Shown: positions 36,761 through 46,428, numbered from the stretch's first letter. The stretch is 64,000 nt of DNA from Richelia sinica FACHB-800 (GCF_014698825.1 NZ_JACJTT010000024.1:16453-80452); one strand, 5' to 3'. Program-made: numbers and translations. The notes: generated from the letters alone by a model not told the origin.

Positions 36761-38158
36761 TCAAGACAGCCATTTAGCTAGTTTGTCTATCCAAGGTTTA
36801 CGAATCCATAGCAAGCACAGGCCCAAGGTGGAAAATACAGAACCTGCTGCTGCTCCCGCTAAAACAAAGCCTTTTTTGGGTGCTGTGGGTTGTTCGGCTA
36901 AACTTGGTTCGACTAACATTTGGACTAAAGGATAGGCAGCAAAAATATCTCCTTGTCCTAAATCTAATTTGGTGAGTGTAGATGCAAACAAGGCTTCGGC
37001 AATTTGTTCATCACGTTTCAGGTTTTCCAATTTGCTTTGCTGTTGTGAGAGTAGTTCTAGACGTTGCTCTAGACGCTTTATCTCTAAATCTAATGCGGTA
37101 ATTTGAGCTTTGTATCCTTCTAGGTCTGATTGGTAAGACACTAAACTTTGAAATAAGGCATCTCTGCCTGAACCATTTACAGCTAAAGCTAAACGATTTA
37201 AGGTTTCTATGGTCAGAGGTTTATTTAACAGTGATTTACTTTTTTGTAGGAGAGCAGTTAAGGCTGATTCCTGCTGTATTTTTTCTCTAATAACTTGGGG
37301 ATGGTTAACACCAAATTTAGTGATGAGAATTTCCAACTTGGCACTGGATGCACTGTAATCTTTGAGGTTTTGTTGAAATATTTGGTCGGCATGGAGTAGA
37401 AAGGCATCTGCGGCTTCTTGGGGAGAAAGTCCCAAGTTATTGATGAGTTGTTGAAGTCGGCTATTGGTTAACTGTGCTTGGGCTTGAGCTTCTGCTCTTT
37501 GTCTGCGTAACTGCTCGATGTTGGAAGACAAGTTACCCAATTGTTCTGGATAGCTTAGACCAGAACGCATTTTATAATCGGAGAGGCGTTTTTGTGCCTG
37601 TTCTAGTTTGCGTTGGGCAGAAAGGAGGATTTTTTCCGTGGGGCTTTTGCGTTGATTAATTTCTCCGGCTCTTAAGGAATTGATTTGATTGACCATGGCT
37701 TGATATAGGGCCAGGGATTTCTTGCGTGCATCTTCTGGACTTTTACCGGTGACTTCAAACTTCATGATAGTGGTATTGTCTAACAGTTTAATTCGCGGCT
37801 TGCTAAATTCCTTGACAGGCATTTTGGCGATCGCTGCTGCTGCTTCTACAATGGGTTCACTAGTAAAAATATATTCATAGTTGGCTCTAGGGTCATAAGT
37901 TGAACTACCTAAGGCAGAACCGCTGGAAGATGTGGCCTGACCAATACCAGGTAAGTTGACGTTTACACCAAAACTAGCGCCCGTCAGGATGAGAGCAAAT
38001 TCGCTCGTATAGACTGGTTTAGTAACTTTCAAATATTGCAGGGATGAACCCCAAATCAACGTGTTACCCAAGGCACTGAGAATGAGATAGCGCAGCCAAC
38101 GGCCTTTGAGCCAATTTCCCAAATTTCCCATCTTGAACATGAATAGCGGCTGTGTCAT
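36761..38158 (-). CDS. Wzz/GumC-like polysaccharide co-polymerase
   Basis: 465 residues, with membrane helices near residues 20-40 (LRYLILSALGNTLIWGSSL) and 430-455 (KKGFVLAGAAAGSVFSTLGLCLLW), and between them a periplasmic domain with long coiled coils (about 165-290 and 350-400). This is the layout of chain-length determinants without the cytoplasmic tyrosine kinase. Its ATG overlaps the stop of the OPX gene (ATGA, 38155-38158), so the two are translationally coupled. Confidence 0.85.
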   Translation of the reverse strand: MTQPLFMFKMGNLGNWLKGRWLRYLILSALGNTLIWGSSLQYLKVTKPVYTSEFALILTGASFGVNVNLPGIGQATSSSGSALGSSTYDPRANYEYIFTSEPIVEAAAAIAKMPVKEFSKPRIKLLDNTTIMKFEVTGKSPEDARKKSLALYQAMVNQINSLRAGEINQRKSPTEKILLSAQRKLEQAQKRLSDYKMRSGLSYPEQLGNLSSNIEQLRRQRAEAQAQAQLTNSRLQQLINNLGLSPQEAADAFLLHADQIFQQNLKDYSASSAKLEILITKFGVNHPQVIREKIQQESALTALLQKSKSLLNKPLTIETLNRLALAVNGSGRDALFQSLVSYQSDLEGYKAQITALDLEIKRLEQRLELLSQQQSKLENLKRDEQIAEALFASTLTKLDLGQGDIFAAYPLVQMLVEPSLAEQPTAPKKGFVLAGAAAGSVFSTLGLCLLWIRKPWIDKLAKWLS

Positions 38159-39183
38159 CTGAACAAATCTCGAATGATGGAAAGAGGATTTAAGATCGTG
38201 TTGAGGATGTCCCGAAATTCCACAACCTTGGAGTCATAACAGGCGACAATATCGTTAGCCTGAAGAAAAGGGTTGTTGGCATCATTGGTGGAATTGACGA
38301 GTATGTCGTTGATTGGACGTTGCAAATATTTAGTTTTGCCTGTTAACTGTTCGGTGGTGACGAGGATGGCTCTGCGTTCAGCGTTAGTACCTCTAGTACC
38401 CCCTGCACAGTTGGCGGCTGTGACTGCATGGGAAAAGCGAGAGCCATAGGGGAAGGATGTGGCATCACGACCAATACCAGACACTGCATTACCTGTGGCT
38501 GGTACGGTGAGGTTAGAAAGAAATACTTTCACACCTGTGGGGGTAATTTGGGAAGGACGCACCAGGTCATTTTGCATTTTCCCAGAATCGGGGACGATAA
38601 TGCGATCGCCTGCAATTAACGGTATATCTGCAAAGGGTTCGCCTGTTAATACACCAGATAAATCCACTGTACGGGCTTGACCATCGCGGATCAGTTGAAC
38701 GTTTTTGAGATCCGCTGTGGGTTTGACTCCACCAGCATCACGGACAGCGGCTGTCAAGAAACGGTTGGGGGGATATTGTCCAGCTACGGGTACGGGTGGT
38801 TGGGTTTTTTCTCCGGGAGACAGTTCATTAATCACTACTCTGCCTGGTAAAAAGGTAGACCCACTCACAAATACTTCTATGGTAGACCACTGCACTACTA
38901 GCAAATTGACGCGGAGGAAGGAAGGTTGAAAAAAAGCGCCATCAATCAAAGCTGTGGTGAGATTCTCCTCTACTTGCTCTGGTTCTAAGCCCACTACAGG
39001 CAAGGGTTTGAGATAGGGAATTTCTAAATTGCCTTCTACGTTCACTTCAAAAATTCCACTGAACTCTTCTCCCTCCGGGATACTTATCTTGACGCGATCG
39101 CCTGGAGATAGGGGTAATGCCCACGCAGGTGTGGTCAAAGCTAAGGTTGCAACGATGGTATTAAATATTAAATGTTTCAGCAT
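38155..39183 (-). CDS. outer-membrane polysaccharide export protein (OPX/Wza-like)
   Basis: 342 residues from the ATG at 39183; a TTG at 39195 would add four. It has a signal peptide (LKHLIFNTIVATLALTTPAWA), then a poly-export domain (LSPGDRVKISIPEGEEFSGIFEVNVEGNLEIPYL) and SLBB-like repeats (VEVFVSG-type strand IEVFVSGSTFLPG, and LIAGDRIIVPDSG). It should form the outer-membrane channel for the polysaccharide made by this locus. First gene of the leftward operon; its promoter lies in the shared 39184-39950 region. Confidence 0.88.
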   Translation of the reverse strand: MLKHLIFNTIVATLALTTPAWALPLSPGDRVKISIPEGEEFSGIFEVNVEGNLEIPYLKPLPVVGLEPEQVEENLTTALIDGAFFQPSFLRVNLLVVQWSTIEVFVSGSTFLPGRVVINELSPGEKTQPPVPVAGQYPPNRFLTAAVRDAGGVKPTADLKNVQLIRDGQARTVDLSGVLTGEPFADIPLIAGDRIIVPDSGKMQNDLVRPSQITPTGVKVFLSNLTVPATGNAVSGIGRDATSFPYGSRFSHAVTAANCAGGTRGTNAERRAILVTTEQLTGKTKYLQRPINDILVNSTNDANNPFLQANDIVACYDSKVVEFRDILNTILNPLSIIRDLFR

Positions 39184-39375
39184 TGCCGGAAACAACCCCT
39201 AAGTAGCTACTGCGGAAATTCGTGCAAATTTAGACATTAATCATTAGTAATATTGCTAGGGAAAAAAGTAAGTCGCAATTAAACCTAGAAATTAAAATTT
39301 ATTTTACTGTATTCGTTGAGATGGAGAATACGCTTTCTACCAATTTAACTAACTGTCCAGCTAGTTCGGAGGGGT

Positions 39376-39391
39376 GTAATTACGTAATTAC
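39376..39391. promoter_or_regulatory. perfect palindrome GTAATTACGTAATTAC, possible operator
   Basis: Sixteen bases that are both a perfect palindrome and a head-to-tail duplicate of GTAATTAC. It sits 185 bases upstream of the OPX start and 560 upstream of the pyruvyl-transferase start. A dimeric regulator site is plausible; the protein is unknown. The spacing is GTA-N10-TAC, so it is not an NtcA site. Confidence 0.4.
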
Positions 39392-39696
39392 CGCTAATAA
39401 TTAATGATAGTAATCCGGGAAAATAGTGAAATTCAAGACTTATAGCCTGAGGGAATTAATCAAAAAAAATATACAAATTTTGTTTGACAATTTAGTTCCA
39501 TTAGAGATATAAAAATAATACAGGGTTTTTAAAAGAACGCATCTCTCCTCAGTAACGCTGTTTGCTATCTTAGGAAGTGCTGAACATCTACTAATCACAA
39601 GGCAATCAGCGATGAAAACAACCCAGTGGCTTTTCAGGGGGAAAGCCATTTAGCTGGATTTTAAATCCCTATTTATTTCCGTCTGGGTTAATTAAT

Positions 39697-39828
39697 AATT
39701 CTTGGAATCTACAAACTCCTGGATTTATCTAAGGGGTCCATTCAACATCCAAAATCCGAAATTGGATGAACCATAATTCTTGGATAGTCACAACTCCTGG
39801 ATTTATCTGTGGGGTAAATTTCACATCC
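39697..39828. repeat. two imperfect 54-base direct repeats upstream of the EPS operon
   Basis: AATTCTTGGA...CATCC occurs at 39697-39750 and again at 39775-39828, a period of 78 bases. Both copies share the exact 17-mer AACTCCTGGATTTATCT. The repeats end 120 bases before the first rightward gene. Confidence 0.7.
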
Positions 39829-39950
39829 TGAAAAGGGATAATATCAGGACAGCCAAATCATCACAGCTGTTGTTGGGTAGCATGGTTGCTGAACCTAACA
39901 GATTTCTATCGGGCATCTACCAAATCAATTAACTCTGAGAATCTCCATTT

Positions 39951-41009
39951 ATGGGACTCACTATTGGTCTGGTAAACACTTATTCAACTCTTAATATTGG
40001 GGATGCAGCTATCTATAGTGCCTTAACTGCTTTAGCCGGGGATGCTAGGGTTGTGGCTCAATTTCCAGATGCTGTACCGAACTATATTCCTGGTCTGCAA
40101 ATTTTGCCGCACCTGGGTCATTGCGATGCCTACATTAGTGTCGGTGGGGACATTTTTAATAATGCCCGTGAAGGTTTGATTACCAAAGCTTTCATTCGCA
40201 ATTTGCTTCAGTTAAGGCGATCGCCCAAACATACCTTTGTGTTTGGTCAGTCTATCCCTCGCTCATGCCATGGTATCAGTTTTCGTGCCTTGACCTTATG
40301 TTTGCGTCAATTGGCAGCGGTTTGCGTGCGAGATAGTGAAAGTCATCACCGACTCACCCAAGCTGGTGTACCAGCAATTTTGTCCTTTGATGCCGCATTT
40401 GCTTTAGCGGTGAGTGAGGAAGCTAAAGACCTAGCACAACAACTATTCCAAGCCCTGGATGTCCAACCAGAATTAGCAGCTTTGATTTCTCTGCGGACAT
40501 TTGACTCCATGTACCCCCATGACAATCAGCAATTTCTACAGCAACTTGTATCCGTAAGTCAGCAATTCCACCACCAGGGATATCAACCTGTATTGCTGAT
40601 TCAGTCCCAAGCCTACGGTGCTGATAACGATTTGCTGATGGCAGAGGAAATTGTCAAACAAGTACCGCAACTGAAAATTTTTAATCCCTTTACTTTGCCT
40701 CATCCACTACCGAGTTGGCAATTGGTCATGGGTGCATTGGCGATTTCTCGTTTGATTGTGGCCATTAGATATCACACTTCCGTATTAGCCTTGGCTAGTG
40801 GTCGCGTCCCCTTTAACTTGTACTACTCAAATAAGGGCAGAGATTTAACGAAACGCCTAGAAATTCCCGGTTGTAGCCTCGAAGAATTTCACCCAGACAC
40901 CCATGTAGATGCGATCGCTGCCACCGCTACAGCTACTTTTGACCATGAAGCTATTCGTCAACGGGTCAAACAGGATTTTCAACAATGTTATAGCCGAGTC
41001 AGTCGTTAA
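39951..41009 (+). CDS. polysaccharide pyruvyl transferase family protein
   Basis: 352 residues. Matches the CsaB/WcaK-type family: NTYSTLNIGDAAIYSALTAL at the N-terminus, HCDAYISVGGDIFN, FVFGQSIPR, VRDSESHHRLTQAG and the late RLIVAIRYHTSVLALASGRVPF. Members add pyruvate ketals to glycan sugars or act as related transferases. First gene of the rightward operon; the next frame starts immediately after its stop. Confidence 0.88.
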   Translation: MGLTIGLVNTYSTLNIGDAAIYSALTALAGDARVVAQFPDAVPNYIPGLQILPHLGHCDAYISVGGDIFNNAREGLITKAFIRNLLQLRRSPKHTFVFGQSIPRSCHGISFRALTLCLRQLAAVCVRDSESHHRLTQAGVPAILSFDAAFALAVSEEAKDLAQQLFQALDVQPELAALISLRTFDSMYPHDNQQFLQQLVSVSQQFHHQGYQPVLLIQSQAYGADNDLLMAEEIVKQVPQLKIFNPFTLPHPLPSWQLVMGALAISRLIVAIRYHTSVLALASGRVPFNLYYSNKGRDLTKRLEIPGCSLEEFHPDTHVDAIAATATATFDHEAIRQRVKQDFQQCYSRVSR

Positions 41010-41069
41010 ATGTTGATGCACATAGATATAGGCAGAACTCCTATTGAACAGTTCAAAAAATCCAACTCT

Positions 41070-42068
41070 ATGAAACCCAAAATTTGCCATTTTTTAGGTG
41101 GTCAAGGCATGGGCTGGACTGGTGGCATTAAAGCCACATTAAAAAGTCTAGAAATGTCCTGGCTGGCAGAAAAATTTGAGTTTATCACTGCACCTTTATC
41201 AGCAGCAGATAGTGTGATATCCCAACAACAGCCAGATGTGATGATAGTTCATGCGGCTTCCTCTTGGCGGGGGTTAATGCCACTGTGGAAGCTGCATCGT
41301 CGGGGCAAATTGATTATTAATGAACATCACTACTGTGCAGGATTTGAAGCCTTTAATGTGCCTTCAGCGACTCGGTTTCATACCATGTTGAAGCTGGCAT
41401 ATGGAATGGGCGATCGCATCGTTACTGTTTCCCAGGCCCAACGCCATTGGATGCTGAAAAACAAATTAACCACAGCGGCAAAAATTTCTGTTATTCCCTT
41501 CTCCCGCTCAATTTACCCCTTCTTCAATACCCCTGCCAAACCCAGATTGTCCCACCAACCCTTGGTATTAGGTGCCTATGGTAGATTTTCTCTGCAAAAA
41601 GGCTTTGATGTTCTCATTCATGCGGTCAAACAACTGTCTCCTGACCAAGTGGAATTACAAATTGGTGGTGGAGGCAACGACGAAAGCAAATTAAAGCAAC
41701 TAGCTGCTGGTTGTCCCCACATTAAATTTGTGGGACGCATTGATGATGTGCCTGGTTTTTTGAGTCAGTGTGATGCGGTGGTGATTCCTTCCCGTTGGGA
41801 ACCTTGGGGTAACGTCTGTTTAGAAGCTAGGGCAGCTGGTAAACCGATTATCGCCTCAGCAGTAGATGGCTTGAGTGAACAAATTCAAGATTTTGGTCTA
41901 CTGATTCCCCCAGACAACTCAGTGGCATTAGCGAAAGCAATTCAGCAACTCATTGATTTACCTGCGGTGGAATTAGAACGTCAGGGTCAACAGGGAAAAG
42001 CTTCAGCCATCAATTCTTGGCAAAATTACCTGACTAACTGGGAAAGGTTGCTGGAGGAGATGATATGA
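41070..42068 (+). CDS. glycosyltransferase family 4
   Basis: 332 residues from the ATG at 41070 (MKPKICHFLGG); an ATG at 41010 directly after the previous stop would add 20 residues without family resemblance. GT-B fold with an N-terminal acceptor domain (IINEHHYCAGFE) and a C-terminal nucleotide-sugar domain: GAYGRFSLQKGFDVLIHA, KFVGRIDDVPGFLSQCDAVVIPSRWEPWGNVCLEARAAGKPI (EX7E-type motif). Retaining transfer of a sugar to the exopolysaccharide repeat unit is expected. The stop overlaps the flippase ATG. Confidence 0.88.
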   Translation: MKPKICHFLGGQGMGWTGGIKATLKSLEMSWLAEKFEFITAPLSAADSVISQQQPDVMIVHAASSWRGLMPLWKLHRRGKLIINEHHYCAGFEAFNVPSATRFHTMLKLAYGMGDRIVTVSQAQRHWMLKNKLTTAAKISVIPFSRSIYPFFNTPAKPRLSHQPLVLGAYGRFSLQKGFDVLIHAVKQLSPDQVELQIGGGGNDESKLKQLAAGCPHIKFVGRIDDVPGFLSQCDAVVIPSRWEPWGNVCLEARAAGKPIIASAVDGLSEQIQDFGLLIPPDNSVALAKAIQQLIDLPAVELERQGQQGKASAINSWQNYLTNWERLLEEMI

Positions 42069-43342
42069 AAGCCATTGGGCAAACCTTAGCAGCTTTCAAA
42101 ACCGACCGCTTTATCCGCAATATTGGCTGGATGGGTGCATCGGAATTAGTCATTAGAGTCTTTCGTCTGGTGACGACAGTGATTCTTGCACGGTTTCTTA
42201 GTCCAGAAGATTATGGTTTAGCTGCCATAGTGTTGATGACCTATGAATTTATTCGTGTCTTCACCCGCAACGGTATCGCTGACAAAATCGTGCAAGCAGA
42301 AGAAGGAGATGTAGAGGAACTATGCCGGACTGCCTATGGCTTGAACTGGTTAATAGCATTGGTCTTATTCACAATTCAATGTTTGGCATCACTAGCGATC
42401 GCTAAATTCTACAACAACTCCCATCTCATTCTGCCTATCTGTCTCATTGCCATTACTTACCTCATTTATCCTTTGGCAATGGTACAAACAGCTTTAATTA
42501 GAAGAGAAAATCGTTTAAATATTCTCGCCCTCATTAGTTCCGTTCAAGTTTCTACAGATAATGTCCTGACAGCTATCTTGGCACTGTCAGGAATGGGTAT
42601 GTGGGCAATTGTTTTACCAAAGTTATTAGTAGCACCAATTTGGATTATTTTAACTTTTAAATATCATTCTTGGCGAATGACCAAATCTTTCACCTTGGAT
42701 AAATGGCAAAAGATTACATCCTTTGCTAGTCGAATTCTGGGTGTAGAGTTACTGACAATCTTTAGAGAAAATGTTGACTATCTGTTAATTGGTCGGTTTG
42801 TAGGTGTGCAAGCCTTGGGAGTTTATTATTTTGCCTTTAATGCTGGTTTAGGAATTAGTTTGAGTATCATTAACGCCATCAGAGTTTCCCTATTTTCTGA
42901 CCTGTGTAACCTCAATCATCAACCAGAAATATTTATCCAACGCTATTTACAAAGTATTCGCAAAATCGCTTTTATCATTGTACCTTTCGTCATCTTACAA
43001 TCCAGTTTAGCTCCCTTTTATGTGCCTCTGGTATTTGGTCATAAATGGGTAGAAAAAGGAGCAGTTTCTATCTTAATTGTCATTTGTTGTTCAGCTTTAT
43101 CTCGACCATTCGCTGATGCTGCTTCTTTAATGTTTAGGGCTTTTGGTCAACCACAAATTGAATTACGCTGGAACATCTTGTTTACCGTATGTTTAGCCTC
43201 CGCTATTGGTGTAGGGACACATTGGGGCATCTTGGGTGCTGCGGTAGCTGTGACAGTTACACATTTAACGTTACAACCCTTGTATACCATCTGGGCAACT
43301 CGGCAAAAATTAACCCAATTATTGCAGGAGATTAACCCATGA
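42065..43342 (+). CDS. polysaccharide flippase (Wzx/MOP family)
   Basis: 425 residues with about 12 membrane helices. The N-terminus (IRNIGWMGASELVIRVFRLVTTVILARFLSPEDYGLAAI) is characteristic of MOP-superfamily oligosaccharide flippases. It should flip the lipid-linked repeat unit across the plasma membrane for polymerisation. The ATG overlaps the upstream GT4 stop (ATGA) and its own stop overlaps the next ATG, indicating coupled translation. Confidence 0.87.
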   Translation: MKAIGQTLAAFKTDRFIRNIGWMGASELVIRVFRLVTTVILARFLSPEDYGLAAIVLMTYEFIRVFTRNGIADKIVQAEEGDVEELCRTAYGLNWLIALVLFTIQCLASLAIAKFYNNSHLILPICLIAITYLIYPLAMVQTALIRRENRLNILALISSVQVSTDNVLTAILALSGMGMWAIVLPKLLVAPIWIILTFKYHSWRMTKSFTLDKWQKITSFASRILGVELLTIFRENVDYLLIGRFVGVQALGVYYFAFNAGLGISLSIINAIRVSLFSDLCNLNHQPEIFIQRYLQSIRKIAFIIVPFVILQSSLAPFYVPLVFGHKWVEKGAVSILIVICCSALSRPFADAASLMFRAFGQPQIELRWNILFTVCLASAIGVGTHWGILGAAVAVTVTHLTLQPLYTIWATRQKLTQLLQEINP

Positions 43343-44274
43343 CCAATATTTCTCCCCTAGTCACAGTCATTATTCCTGCTTACAATGCTGCTCGATTTTT
43401 ACCAGCAACCATCAATTCTATTCAACAACAAACTTACTCAAATTGGGAATTATTAATTATCAATGATGGTTCTACAGATGATACTGTAGAAGTAGTCAAA
43501 AAATATCAAGAAAAAAATCCTTGTATTCAGTTAATTAATCAGTTCAATCAAGGAGTTTCTCAAGCTCGTAATTTAGGAGTTGAAAAGAGCAAAGGTCAAT
43601 TTATTGCTTTTCTCGATGCAGATGATCAATGGCTTCCTGATAAACTTCAACAACATCTCAAGCACTTTCAATTTCACCCCCACTTAGGAGTCAGTTTTTC
43701 TCAAGTAGAAATTCTCAATCAAGCAGGTGAACCCACTGGACAGGTTTCTAGTTCCCGTCTCCATCATTTAAAACCAGAACATTTACTATCTGAAAATCCT
43801 ACTACCACTACTTCTAATTGGGTAGTACGTCGAGAAGTATTTGCTCAAGTAGGGGGTTTTGCTCCTGATATGAGTTATTCCGAAGACCTGGAATGGTTGT
43901 TGCGGGTAATTTGTACTGGACTGTGGGAAATTGAGGGAATAAATCAAGTTTTGACTCGCTATCGGACTAGTTCAGGTGGGTTATCTTCCCATTTATATCG
44001 GATGGAAGATGGGTGGAATCAACTAGTACAAAAAGCGAAAATTTATGCTCCTCAATTAGTTGAAGATCATTTTGCTTTAGCTCAAGCTTTGCATTTGCGC
44101 TATTTAGCTAGAAGGGCATTTAGATTGCATTTACCTGCGGAAGTAGGGGTAGATTTTATGACTCGTGCTTTGGCTTCTGATTGGCGTTTATTATTTCACC
44201 AACCACATCGGACTGTATTAACCTTAATGGCTGTGTTTGGGGATTTATTAATGGAGAAAATTCTATTTATATAA
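43339..44274 (+). CDS. glycosyltransferase family 2, first of a tandem pair
   Basis: 311 residues, GT-A fold. Motifs: VTVIIPAYNAARFL, IINDGSTDDT, the DxD-type AFLDADDQWLPDKL and the late ED in YSEDLEWLLRV. About 50 C-terminal residues (RRAFRLHLPAEVGVDFMTRAL) resemble those of the next gene, so the pair probably arose by duplication. The start overlaps the flippase stop. Confidence 0.88.
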   Translation: MTNISPLVTVIIPAYNAARFLPATINSIQQQTYSNWELLIINDGSTDDTVEVVKKYQEKNPCIQLINQFNQGVSQARNLGVEKSKGQFIAFLDADDQWLPDKLQQHLKHFQFHPHLGVSFSQVEILNQAGEPTGQVSSSRLHHLKPEHLLSENPTTTTSNWVVRREVFAQVGGFAPDMSYSEDLEWLLRVICTGLWEIEGINQVLTRYRTSSGGLSSHLYRMEDGWNQLVQKAKIYAPQLVEDHFALAQALHLRYLARRAFRLHLPAEVGVDFMTRALASDWRLLFHQPHRTVLTLMAVFGDLLMEKILFI

Positions 44275-44332
44275 AAACCTAAGAACATCAATGATTAAAT
44301 AAACTAATTTTCACCTTCCATCTATTAATTTT

Positions 44333-45355
44333 ATGCCAAAAATATCCGTAGTTATCCCTGTTTACAACTCTGAAAAATCCGTAGCAGAAACCCTAGCATC
44401 TGTTATCGCTCAGACCTACCGAGATTTAGAGATTATTATTGTTGATGATGGTTCAACTGATAAAAGTATAGAAATTTGTCAACGATTTAAAGATGAGCGT
44501 ATTAAAATTGTTCATCAACAAAATCGCGGTTTGGCTGGAGCTAGAAATACTGGTATTCGTCATGCTCAAGGAGAGTTTATAGCTTTTGTTGATAGCGATG
44601 ATTTATGGTTGCCAGAAAAGCTAGAAAAACATCTACACCATTTACAACATTCACCACAAGTAGGATTAAGTTTTTCCCGTTCTCGTTTTATTGATGAGCA
44701 AGGTACACCTTTGGGTATTTATCAAATGCCTAAGCTGATCAATATTACTCCCGGATATTTGTTTTGCCGTAATCCTATTAGTAATGGTTCTTCAGTAGTA
44801 ATTCGTAGGGAGGTTTTAGATGCAATTAAATTTGAAGCGAATTTGTATGGAGAAATCGAAGATTTTTACTTTGATGATCGATTTCGTCAATCTGAAGATA
44901 TTGAATGTTGGTTGCGGATTGCACTGACAACTAATTGGCAAATAGAAGGTATTCCTGAAGCACTAACACTCTATCGTTTAAATCGTAGTGGGTTATCGGC
45001 TAATATTTTCAAACAATATGAATCTTGGGAACAAGTTCTCATTAAAACTCAAGCTTATCAGCCTGAGTTTATTGAAAAATGGGGTGATAAAGCCAGAGCT
45101 TATCAATTGCGATATTTATCAAGAAGAGCCACAAGAGAACGAGCAAATGCCATAGCTGTTGATTTAATCAATCAATCTTTAAGGTTACATTGGCAGATGC
45201 TATTGGAGGAACCTAGACGCACTTTCATTTCTATAATTGCTGCCTATCTATTATGGTTATTACCCAAATCAACCTACCAATGGTTGGAGAAAGTAATCAT
45301 GCAAATTACTGGCTCAAATCAGCAAAAACGAATTCAAAAGGAACAAATTAGTTAG
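44333..45355 (+). CDS. glycosyltransferase family 2, second of a tandem pair
   Basis: 340 residues. Motifs: ISVVIPVYNSEKSV, IIVDDGSTDKS, AFVDSDDLWLPEKL and SEDIECWLRIA. It contains an insert (EIEDFYFDDRFRQSEDIE) absent from its neighbour. A hydrophobic near-C-terminal segment (FISIIAAYLLWLLPKSTYQW) could anchor it to the membrane. Inverting transfer of one sugar of the repeat unit is expected; specificity is unknown. Confidence 0.88.
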   Translation: MPKISVVIPVYNSEKSVAETLASVIAQTYRDLEIIIVDDGSTDKSIEICQRFKDERIKIVHQQNRGLAGARNTGIRHAQGEFIAFVDSDDLWLPEKLEKHLHHLQHSPQVGLSFSRSRFIDEQGTPLGIYQMPKLINITPGYLFCRNPISNGSSVVIRREVLDAIKFEANLYGEIEDFYFDDRFRQSEDIECWLRIALTTNWQIEGIPEALTLYRLNRSGLSANIFKQYESWEQVLIKTQAYQPEFIEKWGDKARAYQLRYLSRRATRERANAIAVDLINQSLRLHWQMLLEEPRRTFISIIAAYLLWLLPKSTYQWLEKVIMQITGSNQQKRIQKEQIS

Positions 45356-45419
45356 GAAAAGCTCACAATCTAAAAATATCTAATTTTTTACACCCAAATT
45401 AGCAAATCAAGGTAAATCT

Positions 45420-45872
45420 ATGAAATTTTTATTAGTTTGTTCTTCCGGTGGTCACTTTAAAGCTCTACAACAATTACATCCTTTTTGGGAAAACCAAGAG
45501 CGCCTTTGGGTGACTTTTCGCACTGCAACTACAGAAGCAGAATTAACTGAAGAAAAGGTGTTTTGGGCTTATAGTCCGACCAATCGTAATTTCCCTAATT
45601 TTTGCAGAAATTTACTGTTAGCTTGGCAGGTAATTAGAAAAAATCGACCAGATGTAATTATTTCCACTGGTGCGGGTGTAGCTGTACCTTTTTTGATTCT
45701 GGGTAAATTATTCGGCAAAAAAACTATATTTATTGAATCAATTACGCGGATTAATACTTTAAGCCTCTCAGCTAAATTGACTTTGCCTTTCTTGAGCATT
45801 CTATACGTACAATGGCCGCAATTACAAGCCCGTTATCCTCAAGCTGAACTTGTACTTCCTCAAGAGTTATAA
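45420..45872 (+). CDS. PssD/Alg14-like glycosyltransferase subunit
   Basis: 150 residues. Matches the membrane-anchoring half of split GT28-type enzymes (PssD, EpsE, eukaryotic Alg14): LLVCSSGGHFKALQQL, the acceptor-side NRNFPNFCRNLLLAWQVIRKNRPDVIISTGAGVAVPF, GKKTIFIESITRI and VQWPQLQARYPQA. It needs the following gene's product as catalytic partner. The two genes are 79 bases apart. Confidence 0.87.
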   Translation: MKFLLVCSSGGHFKALQQLHPFWENQERLWVTFRTATTEAELTEEKVFWAYSPTNRNFPNFCRNLLLAWQVIRKNRPDVIISTGAGVAVPFLILGKLFGKKTIFIESITRINTLSLSAKLTLPFLSILYVQWPQLQARYPQAELVLPQEL

Positions 45873-45951
45873 AGTTATTGGGAATGAACAATTGCTCAAA
45901 AAATAGAAAAAATATTGCACATTATTTGCCCCCTCAATCCCTGTCAAAATT

Positions 45952-46428
45952 ATGATTTTAGTCACAGTTGGTACAGAACAATATCCTTTTAATCGCTTGA
46001 TGCAATGGATTGAAGTATTGTTACAAACAGACTTAATTAAAGAAGAAGTGGTAGTCCAGTATGGTAACTCCACAATTTTACCTGCTGGTGCTAAAGTGTA
46101 CCGTTTTCTCAAGGAAGAAAAATTTCAAGATTTAATTCAACAAGCGCGAATTGTGATTGCTCATTGTGGTGAAGGAACTTTATTGTTGTTGGATGCTTTG
46201 AATAAGCCTTACATTTTGGTTTCTCGCAGTCAACAATTTAAAGAACATGTTGATGATCATCAAGTAGAACTGGGTTTAGCACTATCACAAATTAATGTGC
46301 CTATAGCTTGGTGTCCGGGGGATTTGGTGCGGTTTATAGAGTCTCCTAGAAAGGTTTCCGTAGCTGATGTTTCCCATGCTAGTGCGATCGCTATTTGCCA
46401 AAGTTTACAATCTCGTTTTGGGCAATAA
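45952..46428 (+). CDS. PssE/Alg13-like glycosyltransferase catalytic subunit
   Basis: 158 residues forming the nucleotide-sugar-binding half of a split GT28-type glycosyltransferase: ILVTVGTEQYPFNRLMQWIE, VVVQYGNST, ARIVIAHCGEGTLLLLDALNKPYILVSR and HVDDHQVELGLAL. It pairs with the 45420 product to transfer a sugar, often GlcA or GlcNAc, to a polyprenyl-linked acceptor. Confidence 0.87.
   Translation: MILVTVGTEQYPFNRLMQWIEVLLQTDLIKEEVVVQYGNSTILPAGAKVYRFLKEEKFQDLIQQARIVIAHCGEGTLLLLDALNKPYILVSRSQQFKEHVDDHQVELGLALSQINVPIAWCPGDLVRFIESPRKVSVADVSHASAIAICQSLQSRFGQ

Larger units (their letters stand above)
39184..39950. other. divergent control region of the exopolysaccharide locus
   Basis: 767 bases between the leftward export operon and the rightward glycosyltransferase operon. 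It contains a perfect 16-base palindrome (39376-39391) and two 54-base direct repeats (39697-39828). An open minus-strand frame at 39440-39649 has no family resemblance or ribosome site and is not called. Confidence 0.6.

Noticed and set aside
39440..39649. 69-residue minus-strand open frame in the EPS control region
   Set aside because: No recognisable family, no ribosome site, and it sits in a region of repeats and regulatory sequence.
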